Shown piece by piece: positions 31,169 through 42,611 of a stretch of 53,845 nucleotides of DNA. Origin of the DNA: Chara braunii (lineage: Eukaryota > Streptophyta > Charophyceae > Charales > Characeae); NCBI GenBank assembly GCA_003427395.1, contig BFEA01000016.1, positions 552,867 to 606,711 of the forward strand, read 5' to 3'. The position numbers and the translations under genes are program-made. The notes under the pieces were generated by a model. It was given only the letters and a program-made list of their open reading frames with translations. It was not told where the DNA came from and did no database searches. Every line of letters starts with the position of its first letter. Within the stretch, counting starts at the first letter, position 1.

Positions 31169-32046
31169 GATACATCCTGTGTTGCACGTTGTACACGTAC
31201 GCGGTGCGTACGCGTACGTATTCTCGCGTACATGTATGTGACCAGAAACCCGCGTACGCGTACGCATTTTTTATTTATTTTTTCAAAAATATATATATAT
31301 GTCGTGCCAGGCCCTTTCCTCGAGGGGGGAACACACATGTATTCACAATTTCAGAGTCTTCACACCTTTACACACACACATACACAGTATTAGACATACA
31401 CATACACACACACAGACACACACACACACAAAGTCTTTGTCAGACAGTTTGATTGTCACATACGGACTGCTTAACAGAGTGAGTGACAGACAGACAGTCA
31501 GACATGACAGACAAATAGATAGACGAACAGAAGGATAAACAGGCACAGAAACAGATCGACAAACAACTACCTAAAAATTGACAAACAGACCGACAGACAT
31601 CTACCTACACACAGATGGACAGACTGACAGACACGCATATGGACAGGGTGACAAAATGACGTGGCACATGGACAGGGTGACAAAGTGACAGATGGACAGA
31701 CAGGTACACGTGACAGGCCCTTGCAGACAGACAGACTGACAGACAGACACACACACACACAGACCACCCAGAGTGACAGACAAACAGACAAACAAACGGA
31801 CAGATAGACAAATTGACCACGACATAACTTGACTGAATGAGAGACTAACAGACCGACAGATAGCTGTACAGCCAGCCAAACAGCCAAAAAGCCAGCCAGC
31901 CAGACCGACAGCCAGAAAAACGGCCCGGAAAAGGCCCCCTGCGACCACGTACGCGGGAGGCTTTTTGACGTACCCGCGCACTTGCGTACGTGTACGCGTG
32001 TGCGCGGGGGCCGCGTACGTGTACGCCGTGCAACAAAGGATACATC
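31169..32046. mobile_element. hAT-like MITE 1 with target duplication
   Basis: An 862-bp element at 31177-32038 flanked by perfect 8-bp duplications GATACATC (31169-31176, 32039-32046). Terminal inverted repeats CTGTGTTGCACG and (reverse) CTTTGTTGCACG continue into shared GTACACGTACGCG. Subterminal CGTACG palindromes are clustered at both ends. The interior is CA- and GACA-type simple repeat (31370-31850). The 8-bp duplication fits the hAT superfamily. No transposase. Confidence 0.8.
31360..31850 (+). repeat. CA / GACA-rich low-complexity tract
   Basis: ACACACAC followed by degenerate GACAGACA repeats inside MITE 1. Accounts for repetitive open frames here. Confidence 0.85.
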
Positions 32047-34958
32047 AAACTGAAAGGGGTTGTATCTTTTCAACCCCTTATCATAAAAATAAAATAAAAA
32101 CAGTTTTGAAAATCCCAAAATTTTAGCTATCTCGTGAAATTATGAGAACGTTGAAATAAAGAAAAGAAAACTAAGAAATAGGGTAGTTTAAAGAAAGGCT
32201 ATCGTGCGGCCACAATTAGTTTTTGATCTTGGGCAGATCAAGGTCTCACTGTGAGTTCGCGATTTTGCCTGGTGACTAGAGTGACGAGTAATCCTCCTCA
32301 ACCACTACCAGAAAGGCAGTTGTCCCCAGCTGCCACATAGAAGCACTCGTGCTGCCAGTGTGTGACAACGCACTTGAGTGTTATTGGGCTGCTGGAGGAG
32401 CTGTTGCAGGAGATTGGAGGGCTGCAGAGGAGCGTGGGAAGAGGAGCAGGACAGCTGAGGCAGGGGGCACTCTGCTCCGCCCTTAGGCTGGTGGTGGTCC
32501 TTTGAGACTACTCCTGGTCCACTCAGGTGGACCGAAACTCTACTCCACTGTTGAGGAACGGTGTTTTGGACCATGATTTTTCTAAGGTCCAAAGTTTCAT
32601 CAATTCTACGGTACTTTTCGACGTCAGTATCGACAAGACTTTCTTTGAGGAGGTGTTGGTACTACATTGTGGCAGGCTACACCCCATTTGGTGGGGTTAT
32701 TCTGCCGGATTTTTGGTACGTTGGTAGCACCGTTTTTTCTGCAAGGGAAATGCTGGTCGTTTTACGGCGTGGTTGTCGTTTTTACGGTACGGCAACGGTA
32801 ACGTTGTTCGGTGGGAGAATGCTGCCTGTTTGACGACGGGGAGTGTTCTTTTTTTAGGGGGGGACGTGCTGATGCGGTATTTGCAGTTTTTAGCAGGGGA
32901 TCGTGGTGGTATCAGTTGTAGTGCGCACATGAGACTTAGTTCCAAGGGCGGTGCTCGACTACGCTGCGTGACATTTTTTTTTTAGGAATACTGCAAGGTG
33001 CGGTCGACAACCTTGGAACATGCTTGGTGATACACGTGAAGATTATGCTGTGTGGCACCTGCGAATGAGTTGGGACACACGCATCAGGCTTTTTACTTTT
33101 TGGGGGGGCTACGTGACTCAGTGCGCGGGCTAGCAAAACCGGTTGGAACACGAGGAAGAAGCGAAGTGGTGATCGGGATTCACAACACGCACAGTTTCGA
33201 CATTCAGGGCCACCTTTATTTTTTCTGGGCCACACGGAGTCAACGGTTCTGATAATTGGAGTCATCTGGTGATGAAGGCGATAATGTGGGACCACGTAGG
33301 ACCGCCTGGATCCAGTTGGGACCAACACGGGATACACGCGGCCAAGGCGACGGTTTTCTGCGCTTGCGGTTTTGGGTTTTGACGCAGTTTTTTTCTTTTT
33401 TAATACGTGACGTTTTTTTTTTTTTTTTTTTTTTTTTTTTGAAGACCGTTCGGTGTTGTGGTGCATGAAACCATCTAAAACCGCTTGGGAACAGTTGGGA
33501 CTGTTGTGGGACAAGTGATTGCTTTTTTTTCTTTATGTGTGCAACTCGCCATCTTCACACTTGGGGTCACTGCATGTGGTATGTGTGAGTTGGGGACAGA
33601 CTGGGACTACCAGTTAGCGCGAGACTTACCTCGAGATTGCATTTTTTTTCAGCTACACGTATAGTTTTATTGGCTTTCTTGAGTGAGACAGGATGTGTTT
33701 GACAACACTTCACTCAATGCCAGTTTGTGACTCACATTCCTTTCACACCTGTGTGGACCCACACTTTGTTCAACCCTACATTTCATTGAAGATTCAAAGG
33801 GAAAAGGTGGGGTAGAAAATGTGGGGTCATGCATATGAAGAATGAGGATCTAACGGGAGTATGGGTTGCTGGATTGTTAGACTGTTGGTTGTTTTCTAGT
33901 GTGTTGGTAGTTAGAAGGATGTTTGCAAAGGGATTTGATTGTGCTTACTTACAGATAGTGAAAAAGATTGTTTTTTTTTCTACTTATCACTTGCCTGCTT
34001 GTCAAAAAAACTCATGTTTTGAAAATGATTAATTATGTGAGCACCATAAGAGAAACTTGTTTTAAATAAAGAAAGACAAAATTAAACTAATTTAGTATTT
34101 TCTTGAGATCTACCCCCTCTATCCCAAGTAACCTAAGTTGTTTATACATGTGCAAATGATTCTCATCCTCGATCTCCTCTGTTTTTTTTCATCTAAGTTA
34201 CCCTGAGCTTAGGAAAAACAAGAGCAATGAAAATCTACTCGCAGTGGACATGCCATCTTTATAGGAAGCATTTGAGGCGGGGGNTCATTGCTTTAGGAGC
34301 CGACCTTGTTATCGACCCAGAGTGGACTGTTCTACTAAGGGGTACTCTGCCGATCCGGTGGAGACCGCCCGACTTATGAGATACGAGTCTTGTGCTCGGG
34401 TGAGGAGGAGTACCCCATACCACTTCTTAGACAGTGAGACGTGGAACACTTCGAGTAATGCAAATGATCAATAATTATCCACAAAGCAGCTTGTCATTAA
34501 GGTCATTGACAAAGGGTGGCATGAGTGTATGCTTTGTATTCGGCCACTCTATGAATGAAATGAAAAACATTTGGCGGTCCAACTCATCAAGTCAAAACTA
34601 AGATAGTTTGACTACCTTGTCAACGGTCTTTTAAAGTCTGATCTCGTGTTGACTCGATTTTTCGTGTTTGGATCTGTGAAATTCGACCGACGTCATTTTG
34701 ATTTATGTTTCGCCTTGTGATATTTAAAAACTTGCAGTTATTCTTTCGACTTCCATATCGAAATGGACTCGCAACTGTCTAGTTTGTCGTAAGAGTTGTT
34801 TTTTGTTACAGACGGTTTCCTACCAGCTACCGTTACTCCGGTTTGATGAAGTTAGGTAAAGTTATATGTAAAAGGGACTAAGATTATTTGTAGGTTTCAC
34901 GCTAGGTTGAGACCACCCTAGTCGACCGAAATACATTCTGTAGCTAGGAGATCAACGT
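32047..34958 (+). other. Long region without recognised gene
   Basis: About 2.9 kb. A T28 run lies at 33413-33440; AT-rich sequence follows after 33780. The block 34270-34440 is more GC-rich and contains one ambiguous base. I see no domain, RNA gene or inverted repeat. Confidence 0.4.
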
Positions 34959-35392
34959 TGTCGAGCGCATCGGTCCGACACCGCACAAACGGGACGGGAC
35001 CCTCCCGGCCACGTCACGCAGGAGTTGGTTTATTCCTCGTCGCGAATACATATGGAGCTTCCGCAAGCAGCTCCGACCGAGTGCGCCAGCCATACCTCTC
35101 GCGAGCCCCTATGACAGGATAGGGCCTACGTGAGGCACGACTTACCTCCACCTTACGGGAGTTGTTACCTCCCATCGGTGAGCGTATCCCCACCGAGCTA
35201 CCAGTCCATAGTACGAAAGCTAACCAGCTGCAATCGTAGAGTTGGACCAGCCGAGGGCGTTTCTCGTTCGCTGTAGCATAGGGGGTACGCACGGTTTTAC
35301 TCCTCTATCGAACCCGCACGTGAACCGACGCCTTGGGGGGCTGAGGTCCCAAGCTCGACTCGTTGTCGGTCGACTAGGACGAATCCCACGCA
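34959..35392 (-). repeat. Left inverted terminal module TM of M5
   Basis: Contains GTCACGCAGGAGTTGG, AGCCCCTATGACAGGATAGG, CCCACCGAGCTACCAGTCCA-like and GAGGGCGTTTCTCGTTCGCT in reverse orientation. A GGGACCTCAGCCCCCCAAGG-type hairpin and GGTTCGATAG (minus strand) give it a tRNA-like look near its inner end. Confidence 0.65.
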
Positions 35393-35474
35393 CCACACGT
35401 ACATCACTCTAAAGACATAAAAATTAGAATATACACTCACACACAAACAACACAAAACAAACAACGAGACAACA

Positions 35475-35960
35475 CTCATAGTCCCTTCGTAGTCATCTCA
35501 TAACTCTCCGATGCGGAAGTCGGATAGGCGTCATGTGCGAGACTTAGTATAAAACCGCCCAGACGCAGGGCCTTCCCATATCGACTAGCAATACATGAAT
35601 ACGCAAGCAGTCGCAAAAATGACATACTATATAGCGTCCATAACCGTGCGGTCCCTCGTGGATCCAAGTATCGCCTATGACACTCAAGTGTCAGACTCGA
35701 AGTATCGTGAAGGTTTACTCCTTCACGATATTGCACGGCTGACGGAACAGTTGTGCGGCCTCCGCTGCACCTCCGACCTTTAGGCTGAGTGTCCCGGCAA
35801 GCAGGGCAAATAGGCTCTGTGCGGGGGGGTGATCCCTTCCATGCAGAGTCTAGGACCTGGGATGTCTTGGACAAGGACCTCGAATCCAGGCCCAGGACCA
35901 ACGTCCGACTAAGAGGTCTATAAAAAGCAAACAATCAGTAAAGGGAGGAAACTTCCCTTC
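35475..35960 (-). repeat. Subterminal module R2b of M5
   Basis: Single copy. Perfect hairpins TGACACT/AGTGTCA (35678-35693) and TATCGTGAAGG/CCTTCACGATA (35703-35730). The same stems in M2 and M4 have different but still paired bases. Confidence 0.6.
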
Positions 35961-36448
35961 CTATCTCAGCCTCGACCCCAATTGACCCTTAAGTGTGGGC
36001 TCCTTAGGCCACACGAACACCCAGCATAGACATATACATGTATATATATATATAAAGGGGGATTAAATATGTGACGATCACTTGTCACAATCACAGTGGG
36101 GCTCCTCACAGCCATATTATGTGTGCGATCGTAGACAGTCAAATCCAAAATCCGAACCACAGAACATACCTGCAATCACATCAAAGAGTCAACCAGAAGT
36201 CCATACACTACACGAAGTCAACTTCAACCAATCTCTATACTCATACCCCTTGCTTTAGCCATGCAAGCCCCAACGTTTGTCCAACCTTCCATATTTAAAT
36301 GCTCAGTACCTTTGTTAAATGGTCATTCAATAAAAGTCCGGGTGAAAACCTTAATAAAACAATAGAAACCACCAGGGCTAAAGCCTTTTAGGTTGAGTAT
36401 TGAGGACGAATTGGAGTTGAGTCGTAGGCCGACGAATCGGCAACCGAT

Positions 36449-36467
36449 CTGTTATCAATGATAACAG
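36449..36467 (-). repeat. CTGTTATC hairpin, copy 5
   Basis: CTGTTATC AAT GATAACAG, with CCGACGAATCGG and TCGGCAACCGA mini-hairpins immediately to the left. Confidence 0.65.
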
Positions 36468-36744
36468 AAGATGATCCTCTTGGGATCAACATGAATTTAG
36501 TCCAAATCCTGAATCAAACGATTGTGAGGACATGTAACACATGACAGACCAATACCCAAGCTAAATTCATAAGTGTATGGAGAATAACGCTTCATAACAC
36601 ATTCTCACCCAATGTCTTCTACAAGCTAAGCCTAGGCATGCCTCTAAGTCAGTGTCCAACGCAAAGTAGACCTATGACAACATCTCCTCTATTCAGGGTG
36701 GATTGTCAGAGTCGCCACCTGTCAAAATATAATATCATTCCTCT

Positions 36745-37300
36745 AAACTAAAAAAATTTTGGTATCACTTCCCGTGGAAAAAGTGTCTTCTCAGAACTTA
36801 TAATAACTCAGATATGAAAACAAAAAATAATATTTAATCCTGGAAAACCAAAATGTTGTTTAACTATTTGAATTAGTAAAAATTTTGGCAGCACTCCCTT
36901 TAGAAAAGAAGTTTTTCCAAATTTTTACTAGGTCAGATATGAACTCAGAAACAAGATCTGAGTTCAAATAAGATAAATTTTAACTAACTCCTCAGATTTG
37001 TAGAAATTTCAGCAGCACTCCGTTTAGAAAAGTGTTAATCCAAGATTTATGCAAAGCTAAGTTCAAAATCTAAAGTGATATTGTCTTCTCAAAGTCCAAT
37101 TTTTGTCTAACTCCCTGAAGTAACAAAAATTTGTGCAGCATCCTCTTTGAAAAATGAGGCTTTCCAGATTTTTACTAAGTCAAAAAGTCAGACAAACTGT
37201 ATCTAGAAAAGACAAAATCTGACTAACTCCTTGGTTTTGTAGAAATTTCGGCAGCACTTCCCGTAGAGAAAGTGACTTACCAAGATTTATACAAGACCAA
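36745..37300 (-). repeat. Hairpin array A, copy 5
   Basis: Five units. Unit 2 (from about 36870) has the perfect 12-bp outer stem TAGTAAAAATTT/AAATTTTTACTA. Units 3 and 5 use TTGTA/TACAA or TTGTA/TGCAA instead. Middle segments CACTTCCCGTAG...GAAAGTG form an inner stem. Confidence 0.7.
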
Positions 37301-37584
37301 GTATAACAAAAGATCCCAGAAAATGCGGAAATCGATCTAAGTAAATTAAACTTAGCTAAAAAAATGCAGGAATTGAAACTAACTCTTATGGCTCTAGCAA
37401 GCAACGAGCAGCTAAAACAACTACCTATCAAACCAAAACTCAGACCAAGTAGTAATCACACTCAGTCATATGCAAGGTCATACCACAAGGAGTAAGTACT
37501 CTCACCATCCCCAAGTCAAAATCCTCATAGATAGTTCATGAATCTTTCAGATGATTTAACTCTTATACCCAGCTTTCACATGGC

Positions 37585-38345
37585 GTAGTGCTAGACCATT
37601 CAGCTTAGAAACAATGTATAGCATGCCTTTAAAATATACACGAACAGGTTGCACAGCTATTTTTTTCTTCTTTGGCCATATGACTAGACCATTCAGCTTA
37701 GAAACAATGCCTAGTCGCCCTGAACTGTTTAATAGCTGAAGTTTAATACTTTTCTGACTTTGTTTTCAAAAGAAATAAAAATATGGGCAGGGGACTTAGT
37801 CATTCAGCTTGGAAACAATGCTCAGTTTGCCCATATTATTTTCAATTATACTCAGTACTTTCCTTTCTCTTCTTAATGATATGGCTTAGTATTGGACCAT
37901 TCAGCTCAGAAACAATGTTCAGTTCGCATGCAAGTATAGATAAAGTATTTTCTTGTTTATACCCAATTTATATTTATGTGCGTGGTTTTCAGGCTAAACC
38001 ATTCAACTTAGAAACAATACTTAGCCTTAGACAAAAAATTATCCCTAAAAAATAAACAAAAGACTGAACCATTCAACTTAGAAACAATATTCAACCCATC
38101 CTCAAATCATTCAAAGCATGAAGTTGAATTATTTAGTCAAACTTCAGTCAGAAACCCCAAACGAAACAGACAGACCAAGCCATTCACTTAGAAACAATGC
38201 TTGGTCCTAGAGATCAGTCAGACAGACCCTGCTAAATAAACACAACAACCAGGTCATTCAGCTAAGAAATTATGTCTGGTCCTTTAGAAAATATTCAAAT
38301 TAACATAGCCCTTAGCCATTCAACTTAGAAACAATGCCCAATCCT
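37585..38345 (-). repeat. Stem-loop array B, copy 5
   Basis: Nine units with loop ATTCARCTTAGAAACAAT. Stems: GACTAG/CTAGTC (about 37684), GGCTAA/TTAGCC (about 37991), TGAA/TTCA (about 38065), GACCAAG/CTTGGTC (about 38181), ACCAG/CTGGT (about 38250). Each is a different sequence, still complementary. Confidence 0.8.
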
Positions 38346-38574
38346 TGGTTGACCCGGTCAAACGCATACAAACTGTCTTCCTCCCACCTTCCCCCAGTTC
38401 ATCCCTTAGTCTGCTTTCAATCAAAATAAAGAGAAACTTAGGTTTTTCACACACATTCCTTTCATTTAGTCTGATTGAATCCTAAAAGAAAGCAAATTCG
38501 TAGGAGCACACATGCATACAGTCAGTCAAACTAAAAAAGGAAATAGTCAAACAGGGGTATAGTGGGGTCATACA

Positions 38575-38895
38575 AATAGAAAAAGATATACCTGATGGTT
38601 CCCTGCCTCCAGAACCTCGCGTAGGTTCCAGCAGAGCTCCTGCAATCGGTGGGTGGACTCCCCAAAGAGTCTTGCTGAGGTCCTGCGGGTTGCAATCCCG
38701 CCTGCCACCTTCCTCTCAGAACCAATAGACCAGACTTAGAGTGAGAAGGGCAGAAGGAGATGGGTTTGAGACTCTCGGATCCAAGAAAGGTGCTCTCGGA
38801 CTCGCGTGAGAGCGCCTTGATACCTTCACACAAATGAGGACCCCGCAATGGCAGCCAACCGCGTTGCAGTTTTTGTCAACTGAAGTCATAACACC
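38575..38895 (-). repeat. Module E, copy 5
   Basis: TTCCAGCAGAGCTCCTGCAA, GGTTGCAATCCCGCCTGCC and GAGGACCCCGCAATGGCAGC are the conserved blocks. Confidence 0.6.
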
Positions 38896-41165
38896 ATTTG
38901 TTGGCCTCCCCTTCAACGAGCTCAGCCACCCCGCCTGACTCACGACCTGGAGTATTCAGGCCATCAGTACGCTTGCAACCTCGTGGCCTTTCCTTCAACC
39001 ACTTTGCTCAGTGGATGAACAACGCACCCTCAATAGGTAAGCTTTCAGGCTAGCTGCTCATCTCTTTGTCACTCCTATTCGCCAGGAAGAGCATCGCCCC
39101 AGCACACGGGTAAGTATCGTAAACACGATCTGCTTGCAATCCCTATTCCACAAGTTGGGCAGTTCTCTCTCCTACATGTAGGTATTCAACCCCCGTAGCC
39201 CACCTCTCATTGTTCTCAAACATCGAAATGATCAGTCCCTTCGACCAGCAAGCAGGTCCTCCGCCCCCCGTGATCTGCTCCTTGATTCCACAGTCGACAG
39301 GGTAAGACAACGAACATGTCAGGATGGAATGAGTAATGCATCACCCAACAAGTGGGTCTCCAAGCTTGTGGTTCCCCTCCTTCGCTGCTCCTGTTCAACG
39401 GGGTAGGCAGGACCACAACCAGTAGGTAAGTCTTCAATCCCGTTGTTTGTTACCTCCCCCCCACCTTGCTGCTCTATGCAGCGAAACGGGCAGTGCCTTG
39501 CTGCGTCTGCCCCTTCCCGCTTCGTAGGTGGGCACTCCGACTATGAACCTTGGGCATGTGAGTCTCTCCCCTATTTATGTCTTTCTTACTTCGGTCAGTC
39601 GTTTATGCGAGACCGAACCGAATCTTTCCTGAATCCGTGGCTTGCTGGCGAGCATAACCGGATGAATCCTCCGCTCGGGCCTGAAAGCATGCGCACCTCC
39701 TCGATTACATTTATCCCCAGGTAAGTGTTGCTCTCCTCGCCCTTATCTCTGTCGCTCCCCCTGACTACCTCAGTCGCGCTCCCATGATACTTTAGTCGCG
39801 CTCCCTTGCTACCTTAGCCGTGCTCCCTCACTACTTTAGTCGCGCTCCCTCGCTATCTATCGCGAAATCTGATATAACCATCTCATTCGCAATGGTCTCG
39901 AACCTCCTGCTAGCCTCCTTTCGCTCTCGATTTCAAAGCGACTCGTGCGAGACTTTCATCTTCTCGCTCGACCATTCCGCCATCTCCATGTACTACTTCT
40001 CTTGGCTAGCTCCAAATTCACTTGCTCTCTATTGAATCTAACACCGGATTTGGATCCGCCTATCTCCAAAACCCTGATTTAGGCTCCTCTCTCCCTCATA
40101 TATACAAAAAAATTAGTAAGATAATCCTTTCTTCACCTTGTCATATCTGTTCCCGCCATTCTCTCGCGCATCATTTCTTCCTTCTACCACCTATCCTACT
40201 AACTTTCGCCTCATTCTATCAACATATTCGGGGTCGCCTGCCCCAGCAACCCCAAACTGAAATCTCCGATTCCCCCGATTTCATCAAAGATCGGGGAAGA
40301 ACTCAATTCCTTTCTTCGTCATGCCTGTGCGTAGCTTCGCCTTCTCCATCGACAGCCGTATCTGGCATACAATCCCGTCCAAGTTCGTCTCCGCTTCCGC
40401 CACTATGCCCTGCCTTCGGTCCGCTCCCTTCTTACGCCCGTTCTCTCAGTTGTTCGTCACCTCGCCTGCCCATCGCCCTGCTTACCCGCTTTTGACTCCG
40501 TACGTGGCTAGCGCACCCGTCGCAAAGTTGCTTCTCGACTCCCGCTGCACCTCTTATCCGTCCGCCGACTCGCCCCCTGCAACTTTCCTCGATAGGCTGT
40601 GCAACGCACCTCCCACCATGTAAGTCACCAATTTCACGGCCGTTCCTCCGCGCTACGTTTGTTCCATCGATGCGCAGCGCCCCGACCGCTATGTAAGTTT
40701 TCAAAGTAACGGTTGCTCTCATGCCACTTCCCTTGAAGGTAAGAACTACCTCCGTCGAGTCTTCCGCCAGTTCATCAACTGATCTACACGGCTGCCAGTA
40801 GTAACCCCTGTCTACGGCCGCCCTCGCGCTCCCATTGGTAGAACGAGCACGGATCAAATGCATCTTTCACTAGAACGTGGAAGTATGCATCGCCTACTTC
40901 CTAGGTAGATCCCCTACCCCACAACTCGCCTCTCCTTCAATTCCTTGACCCCACGGCCGCTTTCCGCAATACCTGCTTTGGCCGAATGAGTTGCGCATCC
41001 GACAACAGGTGAGCCCCTGCTTTGCCTGCTGATGGAATGACTAAATCGGAGTGAATCTTCCATCAGATCACATAAAAAAACAATCCGGCGTCATCGACTG
41101 CCCTGCTCCTGCGACCGTTCTCATGCCTTCTGGGTAAGTCCTCGACCCAATGACTGTTCTCGACA
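38896..41165 (-). other. Divergent arm of M5, no gene recognised
   Basis: Pyrimidine-rich on the plus strand. Open frames here (for example around 40022-40620) are serine/proline-rich and match no family I know. A 22-bp tandem repeat is annotated separately. Confidence 0.4.
39754..39860 (+). repeat. 22-bp tandem repeat
   Basis: GCGCTCCC...ACTTTAGTC units starting at 39776, 39798, 39820 and 39842, with a first diverged unit near 39754. Confidence 0.85.
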
Positions 41166-41365
41166 GGCCCCAGCCAACCCGATGAAACTCTTGGATGGAA
41201 TTAGTGATTAGATGATGTGCTTAGTCTTTCGTCCGTTTACCCAGGTCTGACAATCAACTTGCACACGTCAGTATCGCTGCGAGTCTCCATCAGAGTTCCC
41301 TCTGGCCACACCCTGTTTGGGCATAACTCACCGCCCGCAGGTCCCAATGACTGTCGTGATGGTCC
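41166..41365 (-). pseudogene. 25S/28S rRNA-derived segment of M5
   Basis: Contains TTAGTCTTTCGTCCGTTTAC, GTCAGTATCGCTGCGAGTCT, CCATCAGAGTTCCCTCTGGC and CGCAGGTCCCAATGA in the order of the rRNA complement. Shorter and more diverged than the M4 copy. Confidence 0.75.
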
Positions 41366-41549
41366 CCCCCCAAAAAAATTCAAGTCTTATACCGCCTGGT
41401 CAACGGTTTCTAAATCTGGTGCCGCATCCATCCAAAAAGGACCATCGAGACACAAGCAAAACTTGATACTGGCGTTAAATAATACAACATTCAGCAAAAT
41501 TACTCGTCGGAAAGTACTGGCGGGGGGAAGAAGGAGCCATGTATACTGC

Positions 41550-42111
41550 CTTGGCTCTATCGACGGCAAAACCAAGGGGGATAGCCTCGTCAGGCCTTCA
41601 ACCCTTCGGTCTCCTCACACTGCTTCAAATACTCCCTCGCTGCCGCCTGTTGGCTTCGACCTCCGAGTCTCCTAGTTGACAATCCGACACCATAACCAAT
41701 AATGTTAGACCCTGGTTGGTTCTAACACAGGCGGACACCTAGATAGGCGGTTACTGCGCAACATGTAGATTTACCGAAATGTCTTCAAATTGACACTTTT
41801 TATCGACGTTGTCCTCCGTACGTACGCACAAGTCACAGCAAGTGCATCAATCAATGGGACCTAATCTTTTTAATCATAGTTTAATTAGAAATAAAGATCT
41901 GGCCGGCAACCAACGTCGACTTTCACAATCATCAAAGGGGAAACAGATCACGCGCGCCTTACGTTTGCATGCCCACCCACTCTCTTACTCTAGTCAACCA
42001 TTCAGTCAATCGTAAACTACAGACACAGTTGCGCCTCGCGCGGTATACTCAAACTTTAAACTAACCTATTTTCTGTCACCTGCAAAAAAACAAGGCGAAT
42101 ACCCTTGTAAG
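41550..42111 (-). repeat. Tail module of M5
   Basis: CCAAGGGGGATAGCCTCGTC, CCATAACCAATAATG and CGCGCGCCTTACG match the tails of M3 and M4. The terminal hairpin GAATACCCTT/AAGGGTATTC is split by the MITE at 42112. Confidence 0.55.
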
Positions 42112-42611
42112 TTAGGTTAAGGGGCCGGACGTCCGGGATGTCCGAGCGGACGTCTGGTCGGCTGTGGACCGGACAGGGTATGTCCGACCTACCGCAAAAA
42201 AAAAAAAAATAATAATAATAATAAAATAAAAAAAAATTGTGTGGCTTTCACCTCGCATAAGGTGTATGCCACCACATTTAGGCTCATTTGGGCAAGTAGA
42301 ATAAACAATAAAAATCTTCAAAGATTCTAATCCCCACCGATACCCCTCCCATCCCCACCAAAACCCCTCGTACCCCCCCCCCTTACCCCAAATACTACCC
42401 TATCACCAAAAGTTTAGAAAAATCTGAAAATTTTTGTGGGGGATCTCTAGGGCATGCACAACACTGTCATTTTTTTTTTTTTTTTTTTTAATATTATTCA
42501 GAACCAAAAACCCATCATCGGGAAATCCGGACGACGGGGGTACCAGACGTATGGGGGAAACGTCCGGGAGAGACGTTCGGTCTCCGGACCATTGGTACCC
42601 TAGCTTGTAAG
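42104..42611. mobile_element. hAT-like MITE 2 inside the M5 tail hairpin
   Basis: A 492-bp element at 42112-42603 with perfect 8-bp duplications CTTGTAAG (42104-42111, 42604-42611). Imperfect terminal repeats: TTAGGTTAAGGGGCCGGACG left, CTAGGGTACCAATGGTCCGG right (reversed). Subterminal CCGGACGTCCG palindromes and an AT-rich interior with A13 and T19 runs. Different family from MITEs 1, 3 and 4. Removing it restores the hairpin seen in M3 and M4. Confidence 0.8.

Noticed and set aside
31567-32118. Cysteine/valine-rich open frame of 183 codons
   Set aside because: It is a translation of GACA/CA simple repeats inside MITE 1.
37585-38345. Array B units as hammerhead ribozymes because of the GAAAC in the loop
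   Set aside because: No CTGANGA core is present in any unit.
37585-38345. CRISPR-like array (repeated motif with variable spacers)
   Set aside because: Repeats are imperfect, spacing is irregular, the flanks pair with each other, there are no cas genes, and the context is eukaryotic.
40022-40620. Overlapping serine/proline-rich open frames as a gene
   Set aside because: Pyrimidine-rich composition explains the open frames; no domain is recognisable and both strands are open.
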